Assembly (NCBI GenBank): GCA_964645645.1
Contig: CAZYBC010000003.1
Span: 1 to 64,000, forward strand
Direction of reading: 5' to 3'
Source: CAZYBC01 sp964645645
Lineage (GTDB): Bacteria; Patescibacteriota; Microgenomatia; UBA1400; PJMF01
DNA: 64,000 nt
The stretch's first letter is position 1. Each line of letters starts with the position of its first letter. Below the pieces are notes generated by a model that worked only from the letters and a program-made list of their open reading frames with translations, was not told the DNA's origin and ran no database searches. Position numbers and translations under genes: made by a program. This document shows, in pieces, positions 15,652 through 25,123 of this stretch.

Positions 15652-17649
15652 TTATAATTGCGCTAATTTTTCTTGATTGGTTTTTAATTTTTCCTTATGG
15701 TCTAAATATTCCAAAATCAAATCTACATACACGGCATGGCTCCAAACCAAAGGCGTGGCTGACAAAGATTCTTCACTGTAAGGATCTAATTGCTCAGCTA
15801 AAATCCCTGATTCATATTTGTGTTTAACTACCCAATCAATAATTTTTTCTACTTTTTCCAAATCTAAAGCAGTGACGTTGGGCTGGTGTAAAATCCGCAT
15901 TGCTTCCCACATCGTTGTAATTAGCCAAGGATTAGATTTATCTGCTCGTCTAAAATAAGCGTCATTTTCATAACGAATTATTCCGCCTAAAGGAGTAGGA
16001 TTAATCAAATTTTTGTTAATCTGCTCCAGAGTAGAGATAAACTTAGGATCATCTTGATTAAGAACATCAAAGTACCACAAACCAAACAAAGAACTGGCAT
16101 CTAAAGTATTATTTTGCACTAATTGTTCACCCTGATATTCTGAAATTCTAATAAAAGCTTGACGGCGGGCACTAAACAAATGATCAATCATAGCTTGCTT
16201 TACATCTTTAGCGGCCTGCTTATACTCTCGCATATGATTACGCTTACCTAGCAGCTCGCTAAAATTAGCTGCTGCCATTAAACCACCATAAACAGCACAG
16301 CAAGTATAAGTAGAAACACCGATTTTTTCTTCCCATAAATCATAAGAGGGCAGAGGTAAACCAGTTTCTGGATCACGGAATTTAACCAAAAATTGAGCGA
16401 TTTTTTCAATTAAAGGTTTATAAAGTTTTTCAATATATTCTAAATCTTTACAGTAAAGATAATGTTTCCATAAAGCAAATAATGCCCCAGCACTTTCATC
16501 TTCCTGAATAGGTAACTGTAAAATTTTATCTTTTAACCAAGCAGTTTGGGCGGTAGTAGAATGCCAAGTAGAACCTAAACTTCTATCGCTATTAAAACGG
16601 TGATGTAAATAACCATCTGGATGAAGGACATCTTGGCAAAATTCAAAGAATGGTCTAGTAACTGGCGCAAAGCCAGCTTTGTCTAAAACAGTACTAATAA
16701 AAGCCGCGTCTCTAGGCCACATATACGTATAATCATCTTTGCCATATTCAATCATTTCACTATCAGCACTGGCAATAATGCTGCCTCGGTTATCCACGTG
16801 AGCGCGTAACACAAATAATGACGTATCAAATAAACGTTGTTGGTCTTCGCTTAATTCCTCAAAGTGTAAATTTTTCTTTTCTAACCAAGCATGCCAAAAA
16901 TCTTCGGTGGAATGAATCATTCCTTCAGGAGTTTTTTCATTAACCATGGTGTTTAAATCATAAGCTTCTGTTAAAGTCTTACCCACACAAATCCAATAAT
17001 AAATTCTGGTTTTTAGCTTAGCTTCTACTTGAATAGAAAAACGAATCACGCTATCTACACTGCCATGCTCAACCGCATTTTTACCTAATTGTCCGTCTTC
17101 AGCATCTTTATAAGTACCTTCTTTACCACCAAATTGATAAGCACCCACACAATAATCATCTAAACCAACCCCGGTTTCAGTTTTACCATTGACCACAAAC
17201 ACCCGTCTGCCTTTATAATGCACAATAGAATTGTGCGTAGGATCATAAAAAGCAGTATTACGTTTACGGCTTTCACTAATCATAAATACTTGATGGAAAA
17301 AAACTTTCACTTCCATTTGATTTTCTGAATGGTTATAAACATCAACCTGACGCAAAAAAACATCAGTCTCGTTGTAAATAATATCTTCCATCACTAAACT
17401 GACTTGCAGACGGTCATTTTTACAGACTAAATAACCAACCATGGTTTCTTTTTTATAACCAATGTTAATCTTCCAATCAGGATCATCTAGCCAAGAGAAA
17501 ACTCCATTAACCATTATCCCAATCCGATGTTTATGACCACTAACATGATTTTCTAAACCAACATAATGAAAATGAAAATCACGAACAAACCCATGATTAT
17601 CGAGAGTAACTAAGGAAGTGCCATTCCCTAGAACCAATGCTCTTGCCAT
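15652..17649 (-). CDS. Glycoside hydrolase family 15 (glucoamylase/trehalase-like)
   Basis: 665 aa with no signal peptide. Residues 1-270 form the beta-sandwich domain of prokaryotic GH15. The (alpha/alpha)6 barrel follows: YTYMWPRDAAF near 312, the catalytic acid in LWEEKIGVSTYTCCAVYGG near 430, and the base region ILAEQLDPYSEESLSATPLVWSHA near 625. The family removes glucose from the ends of alpha-glucans or splits trehalose. A cytosolic place suggests use of stored glucan. AAAGGA precedes the ATG. It is third of four co-directional genes. Confidence 0.88.
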   Translation of the reverse strand: MARALVLGNGTSLVTLDNHGFVRDFHFHYVGLENHVSGHKHRIGIMVNGVFSWLDDPDWKINIGYKKETMVGYLVCKNDRLQVSLVMEDIIYNETDVFLRQVDVYNHSENQMEVKVFFHQVFMISESRKRNTAFYDPTHNSIVHYKGRRVFVVNGKTETGVGLDDYCVGAYQFGGKEGTYKDAEDGQLGKNAVEHGSVDSVIRFSIQVEAKLKTRIYYWICVGKTLTEAYDLNTMVNEKTPEGMIHSTEDFWHAWLEKKNLHFEELSEDQQRLFDTSLFVLRAHVDNRGSIIASADSEMIEYGKDDYTYMWPRDAAFISTVLDKAGFAPVTRPFFEFCQDVLHPDGYLHHRFNSDRSLGSTWHSTTAQTAWLKDKILQLPIQEDESAGALFALWKHYLYCKDLEYIEKLYKPLIEKIAQFLVKFRDPETGLPLPSYDLWEEKIGVSTYTCCAVYGGLMAAANFSELLGKRNHMREYKQAAKDVKQAMIDHLFSARRQAFIRISEYQGEQLVQNNTLDASSLFGLWYFDVLNQDDPKFISTLEQINKNLINPTPLGGIIRYENDAYFRRADKSNPWLITTMWEAMRILHQPNVTALDLEKVEKIIDWVVKHKYESGILAEQLDPYSEESLSATPLVWSHAVYVDLILEYLDHKEKLKTNQEKLAQL

Positions 17650-17668
17650 AGATTTTTTCCTTTCAGTT

Positions 17669-18865
17669 TCAAAGTAAGGCTTGTTTTAAAGACGCCAAAG
17701 CAATGCTATAACGCCGATAAGCCTCATAAGGGGAGTGATAAGGATTAAAATAAGCATGCACATCCCCATCAGCACTCCACTTAGTGCACATATAATAAAA
17801 ATGGTCGCTAGTTTGCAACTTGCGCCAGATTTCGATTAAATTTTCGTCCTTAGTATTAAGAATAGGCTGTTCTAACTCGTAGAGCAAGCGTAAAGTATCG
17901 GATTGCAAAGGATTGTCTCGCCAAGCTGTTAAATCTCTGTCCACATCTGCCCAAGAAATAGGCTGAGGAACATCGTAAGTAGGTAATTTTTTTTGACGAG
18001 CAGAATTAACCTGCTGAAAAACTTGACTAGGTGTCACAAATTTATTCCAAGATTTTTGTAAAAATTGTTCAACAAATTTTTTGAAAAATTTAAAAATGCC
18101 AGTATCAGCCCATTGATGTTCACCAAAAGTTTCAAAATCCATAAATAAGTTGATAATTTCATTTTCTGGATAAACTTCTAACCAATTAAGATAATTAGGC
18201 GCATAGAGTGGATAAGCCTCCCAGCTACGATTACTAAAACGAAACGCAATATCATCAGATAACTTGGCATGCTTAAGCAATAATGACAAAGGCTGAGAAG
18301 TTTTACTAGCAAAAACTTGAGTAAAATTTTGGCCATTTAAATAACGAGGCACGGCTTCGGTTAAAACTCCAGCAAAATTAAAAGGCGCTAATAATTCAGC
18401 AATGTCATTAGAATAAATTAATTCGGTATTTCTAAATACCTTAGGTTTGATGGCAAATAAATCTTCCATTAGGGCAGAATGTTGGACAATTTGTTGACGA
18501 AATTCTCCAGGTGAATATAAAAAAGCTAAAGAATGATAATAAGTTTCAGCTAAAATTTCTAATTGACCAGTTGCGGACAATTTTTGTAACCAATCAATAA
18601 TTTCTGGCTGATAAGCAGCCGCTTGCTCTAAAAAAACTCCGCTCGCAGAAATTGCGAATTTAAAATCTGGGTATTGCTGAGTCAACTTAAATAATAACTG
18701 CAACATTGGCAAATAAGATTTAGCTGCTACTTTTTGGAAAATTGATTTATTACCATCTAATTCATCTTGAGAAAAAAATTCTGTCGTATTGCCTAACTCT
18801 AAAACATCTAAGTTATTTAAACGGTAAGGCTGATGAAGCTGAAAATATAAACAAACTTGAGGCAT
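17669..18865 (-). CDS. Glycoside hydrolase family 57 (alpha-amylase-like)
   Basis: 398 aa. GH57 conserved regions are visible: 1, FQLHQPYR; 2, EILAETYYHSLAFL; 3, FRNTELIYSN, holding the nucleophile Glu; 4, LFMDFETFGEHQ, holding the acid Asp; 5, near SWADVDRDLTAW. The family acts on alpha-1,4 or 1,6 glucans. No signal peptide, so cytosolic. It lies 10 bp after the glycosyltransferase gene and 19 bp before GH15. Stop is TGA. Confidence 0.9.
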   Translation of the reverse strand: MPQVCLYFQLHQPYRLNNLDVLELGNTTEFFSQDELDGNKSIFQKVAAKSYLPMLQLLFKLTQQYPDFKFAISASGVFLEQAAAYQPEIIDWLQKLSATGQLEILAETYYHSLAFLYSPGEFRQQIVQHSALMEDLFAIKPKVFRNTELIYSNDIAELLAPFNFAGVLTEAVPRYLNGQNFTQVFASKTSQPLSLLLKHAKLSDDIAFRFSNRSWEAYPLYAPNYLNWLEVYPENEIINLFMDFETFGEHQWADTGIFKFFKKFVEQFLQKSWNKFVTPSQVFQQVNSARQKKLPTYDVPQPISWADVDRDLTAWRDNPLQSDTLRLLYELEQPILNTKDENLIEIWRKLQTSDHFYYMCTKWSADGDVHAYFNPYHSPYEAYRRYSIALASLKQALL

Positions 18866-18874
18866 ATAAAATTC

Positions 18875-20092
18875 TCAACCTAAAAACACTTGGCGATAAA
18901 CTTGCTTCATTTTTTGAGCACTATTTTGCCAAGTAGCAGATTTTAATTCTTCCAGTTGTTTTTCAGCAACTTCGGTATAAAAACCTTGATCTTCTAATAA
19001 AGCAGCTACTGTATCAGCCATTTTCTCTACATCCCAAAAATCAATGGCAATACTACTAGGCATTACTTCGCTCACACCAGCTGTTTTAGAAACAATTACC
19101 GGTGTATGACGTAAAGCCGCTTCTACTGCTACTAAACCAAAAGGCTCCGAAACTGAAGGCATGATAAAAACATCAGTTCTAGCTAAAAGTTTATTTTTCT
19201 GTTTATCACGCACAAAACCGCTAAATAAAACGCTAGCAGAAAGCTGACTGCCCGCTGTTCTTAATAAAAGCTCTTGATACATATCACCTGAACCAGCCAC
19301 AATAAATAAACAATTTGGCACTTGCTTAAGAATAGCTTGTGCTACTTGAAGAAAAAACTCAGGGCCTTTTTGCATGGTTAATCTCCCCATAAATGACACC
19401 ACTGGCCGTTTTTGAGCAAAACTTTCTGGAGTGGGAGAGATGGGTTGATAAAAAATCCCATTATGCACTACTTCAATTTTAGACGGATTAACCTGATATT
19501 TTTCAATTAATAATTTTCTGGTGTAATAACTAACTGCAATAATTTTATCTGCGGCTTGCATGCCTAAATATTCAGTATGAGTAATATAGTGACTGCCCTG
19601 ACCATTAGGGATGCGGTCAAACTCAGTAGAATGAATCTGCGCAATCATCGGTTTACCAGTTTTTTGCTTTAAGTTAATCGCAGCTGGAAAAGCCATCCAA
19701 TCATGAGCATGAATTAAATTAAAATTACTTTTTACTTTTTTGGCTTGTTGCTCAACTAATTGACTATAACGCTCTACTTTTTGCTCTAATTCTGAAGTAG
19801 GCAAAGCTGATAAAGTTTGAGTATCCAAAAGTTTATCTAACTTATGACTAACTAGCTGATTGTAAGCCTTAAAAGGTGGCTGCTTAGAGTCAGCCCATTG
19901 AGGGTCATAACAATCTAAAACCTGCATATGACTCAATTGCTTAGAAAAATGATAGGGTAAAGTAAAATAAATTTGAGTATTAGCGTCAGCTAAAGCCTTA
20001 GTTAAACCAGCACAAGCTGTACCTAATCCACCACTATTGTGTGGAGGGTATTCCCATCCAATCATCAGAACTTGATCGCTAGTATTTAGCAT
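18875..20092 (-). CDS. GT4-family glycosyltransferase (glycogen synthase-like)
   Basis: 405-aa GT-B enzyme. N-terminal MIGWEYPPHNSGGLGTACAGLTKAL is the classical glycogen-synthase/GT4 nucleotide-sugar start. The middle has LIHAHDWMAFPAAINL and FMGRLTMQKGPEFFL, and the C-terminal donor site is SVSEPFGLVAVEAALRHTPV. It could build an alpha-glucan that the following GH57 and GH15 enzymes trim. First gene of the minus-strand operon. Confidence 0.85.
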   Translation of the reverse strand: MLNTSDQVLMIGWEYPPHNSGGLGTACAGLTKALADANTQIYFTLPYHFSKQLSHMQVLDCYDPQWADSKQPPFKAYNQLVSHKLDKLLDTQTLSALPTSELEQKVERYSQLVEQQAKKVKSNFNLIHAHDWMAFPAAINLKQKTGKPMIAQIHSTEFDRIPNGQGSHYITHTEYLGMQAADKIIAVSYYTRKLLIEKYQVNPSKIEVVHNGIFYQPISPTPESFAQKRPVVSFMGRLTMQKGPEFFLQVAQAILKQVPNCLFIVAGSGDMYQELLLRTAGSQLSASVLFSGFVRDKQKNKLLARTDVFIMPSVSEPFGLVAVEAALRHTPVIVSKTAGVSEVMPSSIAIDFWDVEKMADTVAALLEDQGFYTEVAEKQLEELKSATWQNSAQKMKQVYRQVFLG

Positions 20093-20198
20093 GCAATTAA
20101 ACTAATTTTAGTTTAGCGCTTTTTAATGAGAAAAAACAAGTAGAAGTTTAAAAATAAAAACAGAAATAATTACTGAAAAATCAAATAAATATTTTGAC

Positions 20199-20229
20199 GA
20201 AAATAAACTTAAGACTTAAGTTTATTTTC
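20199..20229. promoter_or_regulatory. 31-bp palindrome over the murE-like promoter
   Basis: GAAAATAAACTTAAG, one central A, then CTTAAGTTTATTTTC: perfect 15-bp arms. It covers the expected -35 region of the promoter at 20237 and lies between two divergent operons, so it may be an operator. Confidence 0.5.
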
Positions 20230-20236
20230 AATGCTT

Positions 20237-20242
20237 TATAAT
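20237..20242 (+). promoter_or_regulatory. -10 box of the murE-like gene (leaderless)
   Basis: Perfect TATAAT with the ATG at 20249 six bases on. This decides the start over an in-frame ATG at 20231 that would overlap the promoter. Confidence 0.7.
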
Positions 20243-20248
20243 AGCTTT

Positions 20249-21478
20249 ATGCTTAATGATTTACTCTATTATTTAAAACGTCCTTATCATTTTTTTAAGA
20301 CTGGACTTTTATCAGCTTTACCAGCCCAATTAAAATATCGATTTCCAGCTCGCAAACTTAAAATTTTAATGATTACTGGAACAGATGGCAAAACTACTTC
20401 TTCAACTCTCTTATATTATATACTCAAGACAGCTAATAAAAAGGTCGGTTTAATTTCTACAGTTAACGCTCAAATTGGGGATGAACAACTAGATACTGGT
20501 TTACACGTCACTACCCCAGAGCCACCAATGTTAGCCAAAATGATGGCTAAAATGGTTAAAGCTCATTTGGAATATCTAGTATTGGAATTTACTTCTCATG
20601 CTGCCTATCAATATCGCAATTGGGGTATCAAAGCTTTTTTAGCTGGTTTAACCAATATTCACTATGAACATTTAGATTACCATCTCAATTATGAAAACTA
20701 TCTCCAAGCCAAAGCTCTAATTTTAAGTCAACCTAAAACTGTTGTTCTTAACCAAGATGATAGTTCATATAATAAAATGTTAAAATTTTTAAACAAAGAA
20801 CGGCAAACTATCTTAACTTATAGCCAAAATGATTCATTGCCTAAAATCATTAATCAAGCAATTGAGGCTAGATTCCCCGAAAATTACAATCAGATGAATG
20901 CCCGTTTAGTTTATACCATGGCTAAACAACTAGAGATTGCTGACCAAGATATTGCTCAAGCTATTAAAACTTTTCCTGGTGTACCTGGCAGATTACAGAA
21001 AGTAACTAATAAACGTGGCTACAAAATATATGTTGATTTTGCTCATACTTCGCAAGGTGTAGAGGCTGTTTTAACTGCTCTACGTCAACAAATAAAAAGA
21101 GATAAATCAACGGGCAGGCTGATTGTCTTACTTGGTTGTGCGGGTTTAAGAGACAAAGAAAAACGGCCTGTGATTGGTAAATTGGCTACCCAATTAGCTG
21201 ATTATGCCGTCTTTACCGCCGATGACCCTCGCGTTGAAGGAGTCTGGTCCATTATTCGTCAGATGAAAGAACAACTAACTGAAGGTCATGATAAAGTAAT
21301 TTCTATTGCTGATCGTGAACAAGCCATTGATTTTGTTATTAACAACTTAGCTAAAAAAGGTGACGTTTTAGCTTTCTTAGGTAAGGGTCCTGAAAAAAGT
21401 TTAGCCTTAGCTAATAAAGAAATGCCTTGGGATGAAATCAATATTATTCAGCAAAAATTAAATAAAACTAAACAATAA
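20249..21478 (+). CDS. murE: MurE-like Mur ligase
   Basis: 409-aa ligase that would add the third amino acid to UDP-MurNAc-dipeptide. P-loop ITGTDGKTTSSTLLYYIL begins near residue 39, followed by VTTPEPP, EFTSHAAYQ and NIHYEHLDYH. The C-terminal domain has YVDFAHTSQGVEAVL and FTADDPRVEG. The Asp-x-Pro-Arg form is seen in diaminopimelate-type enzymes. Only about 38 residues precede the P-loop, against about 110 in typical MurE, so the UDP-binding N-terminal domain is missing or shrunken. The next gene is another Mur ligase. Confidence 0.82.
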   Translation: MLNDLLYYLKRPYHFFKTGLLSALPAQLKYRFPARKLKILMITGTDGKTTSSTLLYYILKTANKKVGLISTVNAQIGDEQLDTGLHVTTPEPPMLAKMMAKMVKAHLEYLVLEFTSHAAYQYRNWGIKAFLAGLTNIHYEHLDYHLNYENYLQAKALILSQPKTVVLNQDDSSYNKMLKFLNKERQTILTYSQNDSLPKIINQAIEARFPENYNQMNARLVYTMAKQLEIADQDIAQAIKTFPGVPGRLQKVTNKRGYKIYVDFAHTSQGVEAVLTALRQQIKRDKSTGRLIVLLGCAGLRDKEKRPVIGKLATQLADYAVFTADDPRVEGVWSIIRQMKEQLTEGHDKVISIADREQAIDFVINNLAKKGDVLAFLGKGPEKSLALANKEMPWDEINIIQQKLNKTKQ

Positions 21479-21486
21479 CTTAACTT

Positions 21487-22935
21487 ATGTCTTATTATTC
21501 TTGGCCTCAAGCCCGCACTAATTTATTAACTTTTCAACATTTTTATCTAGTTGGAATCAAGGGCGTCGCCATGACTTCTTTGGCCCAATGCCTCTTAGAT
21601 GCCAATAAAAAAGTGAGCGGTTGTGATGTGGCTGAAGAATTTGTCACTCAACCATTATTGAATCAATTAGCTTTAAAGATTGAAACAGGCTTTGACCACC
21701 CCTTACCTGAACAAACTGATTGTTTAATTTATACTAGCGCCCATCAAGCTGAACTTAATCCCATGGTGCAACAAGCTAAAAAACGCGGTTTGGCAATTTT
21801 TTCTCAGGCTGAAGCCTTAGCCAGTTTGTTTAATCAAAAGCAAGGTATTGCTGTATGTGGAGTGGGCGGGAAGTCAACTGTCTCAGCTATGCTCAGTTTT
21901 ATTTTAGAAAAAACCAATAAAAAACCTTCTTTCAGTGTGGGAGTAGGGGAAATTATTGGTTTAGATAGAACTGGAGTATGGCGCCAAAATAGTGACATTT
22001 TTGTAGCTGAAGCTGACGAATATGTGATTAACCCTCAAGCTAGAAATAATGGAGAAGAAATTATTCCACGCTTTGCTTTTTTACAACCCAGTACCATTAT
22101 TTGTACTAATCTAAAATTTGATCATCCTGATGTTTATGAAAATTTAGAACATACTAAAAAAGTTTTTTATCAATTTTTTACTCAGCTTAAACCCAATGGC
22201 AAATTAGTTTTTAATGCTGACAATGCTGATTTATTAGAACTGGCTCAACAATTGCAACAAGAACGCCCTGACTTAAAATTAGTCAGTTTTGCCAGTCAAA
22301 ATTCTCAAGCTGATTTTTATTTACAAGATTATCAAGTGGCAGAAGCTACTAGCCTAAGCAATTTTCAATTCCAAAATCAAAGTTACCAATTAAAACTGAA
22401 AATTCCTGGCCAATTTAATATGCTTAATGCCTTAGCGGCTCTGGCCAGTTTAGATTTTAAAACTGAAAATTTAACTGCTCTAGAAAATTTCGCTTCTACT
22501 AAACGACGCTTTGAATTTATCGGCCAAAAAAATGGCATCTATTATTACGACGACTACGCTCACCATCCTAGCGAAGTGGCAGCGGTGATTACAGCTTTAC
22601 AACAATGGCATCCTCAACAAAGAATTGTAGTAGCTTTTCAATCACACACCTTTTCACGCACCAAACAACTCTTTGATCAATTTGTGGAAGCTTTTAAAAA
22701 TGCTCCAGAAGTAGTAATGATTGATATCTTTCCTAGTGCCAGAGAAGCTTTTGATGCCAGTGTTAGCAGTGATTTGCTGTGCGAAAAAATTAGTCAAACT
22801 TATCCACAGATTAAGTGCCAAAATTTAAAAAACACAGAAAATTTGGCCAAGTTTTGTAAAACTGAGCTAAAACAAGGTGATGTCTTTATCACAATTGGGG
22901 CTGGAGATATTTATTTAGTTCATGATTTAATATAA
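21487..22935 (+). CDS. murC: MurC-like Mur ligase
   Basis: 482 aa. N-terminal Rossmann-like domain FYLVGIKGVAMTSLAQCL typical of MurC/Mpl (UDP-MurNAc binding), P-loop region AVCGVGGKSTVSAML near residue 122, VAEADEYV near 180, TNLKFDHPDVY and YYDDYAHHPSEVAAVI near 355. MurC adds L-alanine to UDP-MurNAc; Mpl recycles a tripeptide instead. The P-loop reads GVGGKST, not the usual GTHGKTT. It starts 8 bp after murE. Confidence 0.82.
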   Translation: MSYYSWPQARTNLLTFQHFYLVGIKGVAMTSLAQCLLDANKKVSGCDVAEEFVTQPLLNQLALKIETGFDHPLPEQTDCLIYTSAHQAELNPMVQQAKKRGLAIFSQAEALASLFNQKQGIAVCGVGGKSTVSAMLSFILEKTNKKPSFSVGVGEIIGLDRTGVWRQNSDIFVAEADEYVINPQARNNGEEIIPRFAFLQPSTIICTNLKFDHPDVYENLEHTKKVFYQFFTQLKPNGKLVFNADNADLLELAQQLQQERPDLKLVSFASQNSQADFYLQDYQVAEATSLSNFQFQNQSYQLKLKIPGQFNMLNALAALASLDFKTENLTALENFASTKRRFEFIGQKNGIYYYDDYAHHPSEVAAVITALQQWHPQQRIVVAFQSHTFSRTKQLFDQFVEAFKNAPEVVMIDIFPSAREAFDASVSSDLLCEKISQTYPQIKCQNLKNTENLAKFCKTELKQGDVFITIGAGDIYLVHDLI

Positions 22936-22992
22936 AATAATGTTATAATTTGCTTTGTTAAAAAAGCTGTTTAAAATTAAAATAAAACTTTT

Positions 22993-23076
22993 GCCTCTGT
23001 GGCGGAATTGGCAGACGCGCGAGACTTAAAATCTCGTGATCGCAAGATCGTGTGGGTTCGACCCCCTCCGGAGGCA
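22993..23076 (+). tRNA. tRNA-Leu(TAA)
   Basis: Class II cloverleaf: acceptor GCCTCTG/CGGAGGC with one G-U pair, anticodon stem CGAGA/TCTCG with loop CTTAAAA (anticodon TAA), variable arm GTGATCGCAAGATCGTG, T loop TTCGACC. Confidence 0.95.
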
Positions 23077-23089
23077 CTTGATCATCATT

Positions 23090-23401
23090 ATGGTAAAAAA
23101 AGTAATTTTGATTTTTGGGATAATCATTGTTTTATTTATCACTATTTTAAAATTAAATTTATTGAGAGTAGAAATTTCACCTGGAGCTTATTTTTTTAAA
23201 ATTCCACTCATAAAATTATTTCTTTTAATCAAAACTTCAGATAAAGCAAATCAAAAAAATGAATTTGGATATCTAACTGATTATTTAAAAGCTGATGGTT
23301 TTGAACCATATGACCAATTGGGTTGTTTAATTAAATATAAAAAAGCAGCCAAAACTAAAAATTATAACTGTACCGACATTAAAACTATTAGGTTATACTA
23401 G
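23090..23401 (+). CDS. Hypothetical single-pass membrane protein between two tRNA genes
   Basis: 103 aa: one N-terminal membrane segment (residues 5-23, VILIFGIIIVLFITILKL), then a soluble part with YLTDYLKADGFEPYDQLGCLIKYKK. The ATG is 13 bp after tRNA-Leu and the stop is 19 bp before tRNA-Pro. The only GGAGG upstream lies in the tRNA acceptor stem, 14 nt from the ATG. Probably co-transcribed with the tRNAs. Function unknown; a chance ORF is possible. Confidence 0.5.
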   Translation: MVKKVILIFGIIIVLFITILKLNLLRVEISPGAYFFKIPLIKLFLLIKTSDKANQKNEFGYLTDYLKADGFEPYDQLGCLIKYKKAAKTKNYNCTDIKTIRLY

Positions 23402-23420
23402 ACTTATTGAAAATTAAAAT

Positions 23421-23494
23421 CGGGGAATAGCTCAGATGGCTAGAGCGCACGGTTTGGGACCGTGAGGCCGCAGGTTCGAGTCCTGTTTCCCCGA
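23421..23494 (+). tRNA. tRNA-Pro(TGG)
   Basis: Acceptor CGGGGAA/TTCCCCG, anticodon stem CACGG/CCGTG with loop TTTGGGA (anticodon TGG), T loop TTCGAGT. The defence-like block starts 21 bp past its 3' end. Confidence 0.95.
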
Positions 23495-23515
23495 CAACTT
23501 CAGCTAGCGTAACGT

Positions 23516-24598
23516 TTACAAAGATTTAGAGGCTATTAAAAAATCTTCATAGCCTCTTTTTCTCAAAAAATCAGTATATCCGTTGTAATCTTTGACGATG
23601 ATATTTGTTTTAACCTGAGGTATATCCTGGAACCGTGGAATCAACTTAGTCGCCTCCTCCTTATTACTGGAAATAATTTCTAATGTAAGCAGTCCTTGCA
23701 AATTTTCCTTCATGAGATCAAGTAAATACTTATCTTGTGCTCTCCAACCAACAACAAGAATTCTATCCACCTTTTTAATTTCATTGATGAGCACTTTAAT
23801 ATGTGCTGGCGGGCAGACACTTTTTGCTTTTGAAGCGATAGGAACCGCTATAGCAGGCAAATAATACAACCAAGAATCACCATCAAACTGATTATTTTTA
23901 CGCTCTCTGTAAGCTTCAAGGCTAAATTTTTCTTTAAAATAATCAAAGTCTCTGATAATATTGGGATATACTTCTTGGCTATTATATTTCTGATACAGTT
24001 TTTGCCCACCAGATACAAAGAATTCATACACATCTTTTTTTTGAAAATCTATTTCTGGCTTGTATCTCCAATTATGAGCTCCATGGATTTTTATTACTTT
24101 AATATTGCCAGAAACGTAGCTATTTATATCTTTACTTGAATTTATCTCTTTGATGTTTTTTTCTAAAAGAGTATCGTAGTTAAAATTTACAAATAAGGCT
24201 TTTCCGACTCTATTGTTGATTTCATTGAGTAAATGGTTATGGTTATTAGTATGTCGATAAAATCTGTTGGAAACATTACTAAAAAGTTCTGCTAGATAAA
24301 AACGCAGTGCAATTATTTGTGGATAACTCCTTTCTGGGAATTGTATTTCTAATTCAGATAAGTACTTTTCAAAATCAAAAGGGTCGTCACTATCTGTGAT
24401 ATTAATGATAGCTGAAGCTAGTGGTTTAACATGTTCATAATTTCCTATAATTTCCAAAAATCTTGCAACGTCAAAAATATTGTTGGTTAATGGCGGTCTC
24501 CAATTATTTAAGTCGTATTGATTAGCCCCACTGAAACGTCCTATCTTTTGGAAATCATAAGACGCTCCAGCCCCGAGGATAATTAATGGATATGCCAT
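23516..24598 (-). CDS. SIR2-like domain protein (probable defence NADase)
   Basis: 360 aa. The N-terminus LIILGAGASYDF matches the nucleotide-binding start of SIR2-like proteins. NFNYDTLLE near residue 150 and KIHGAHNWRY near 175 fit the Asn/Asp and catalytic His motifs, and LVVGWRAQDKYLLDLM fits the C-terminal part of the fold. Stand-alone SIR2-like proteins of this size are known anti-phage effectors that deplete NAD. Context agrees: a Type IIG enzyme and a HEPN-like protein follow on the other strand. The ATG at 24598 has GGAG upstream; an in-frame TTG five codons earlier is the alternative. Confidence 0.72.
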   Translation of the reverse strand: MAYPLIILGAGASYDFQKIGRFSGANQYDLNNWRPPLTNNIFDVARFLEIIGNYEHVKPLASAIINITDSDDPFDFEKYLSELEIQFPERSYPQIIALRFYLAELFSNVSNRFYRHTNNHNHLLNEINNRVGKALFVNFNYDTLLEKNIKEINSSKDINSYVSGNIKVIKIHGAHNWRYKPEIDFQKKDVYEFFVSGGQKLYQKYNSQEVYPNIIRDFDYFKEKFSLEAYRERKNNQFDGDSWLYYLPAIAVPIASKAKSVCPPAHIKVLINEIKKVDRILVVGWRAQDKYLLDLMKENLQGLLTLEIISSNKEEATKLIPRFQDIPQVKTNIIVKDYNGYTDFLRKRGYEDFLIASKSL

Positions 24599-25123
24599 AG
24601 ATTTTAACTCCAATTACCATATAATACGCTAAGAATATATCATTTACACTAGTATCCACATATCTAATGCTAACAATGACTTTTTTGAGTGCCTAGAAAA
24701 AATTTGAAGAGATATAACTACCTTTGAATTTTTAATGCGTTGTGCAATTGCCAAAAAAAACAAAAATAGGGATACATAATGAAAAAAGTTGATGATAATA
24801 AAGCATAAAAAAAGTTTAGATTGACCTAATCTAAGCTTGTTTTACATTTCTAGTAAAAACGCTACAAGTTATGGGATTATTAATCTGGAAACAAGTTTTC
24901 ATTCCATAGATCAGACACGAATTTTTTTCCTAACTTAACTTCCATTAACTCTTAACTATTTCAAATTAACGAGATCCACTAATTTGTCATCTTTTTGTCA
25001 TAATTTATTGGTATTATTATATAAATACCACTAAACTATTTTGATCTATTTATAAACACTCAAATTGTGGTTATATTTGGTGTTTATTCGTTTCACAGAT
25101 CAGGATAAAATAGACTAATATAT
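24599..25123. other. Divergent intergenic region of the defence-like block
   Basis: About 525 AT-rich bases without a credible gene. It holds TATTAT promoter-like sequence near 24625 for the SIR2 gene, a hairpin GTTTAGATT/AATCTAAGC (24815-24838) that reads as a terminator with T7 on the minus strand, and GGTATT/AATACC (25013-25032). TAAAAT at 25106-25111 may be the -10 of the restriction-modification gene. Confidence 0.4.

Noticed and set aside
22999..23199. 66-codon open frame over tRNA-Leu
   Set aside because: Runs through the tRNA gene; the real small gene is in another frame from 23090.
24775..24810. 9-codon ORF starting ATGAAAAAAGTTGATG in the defence intergenic region
   Set aside because: Too short to support, no clear Shine-Dalgarno site.
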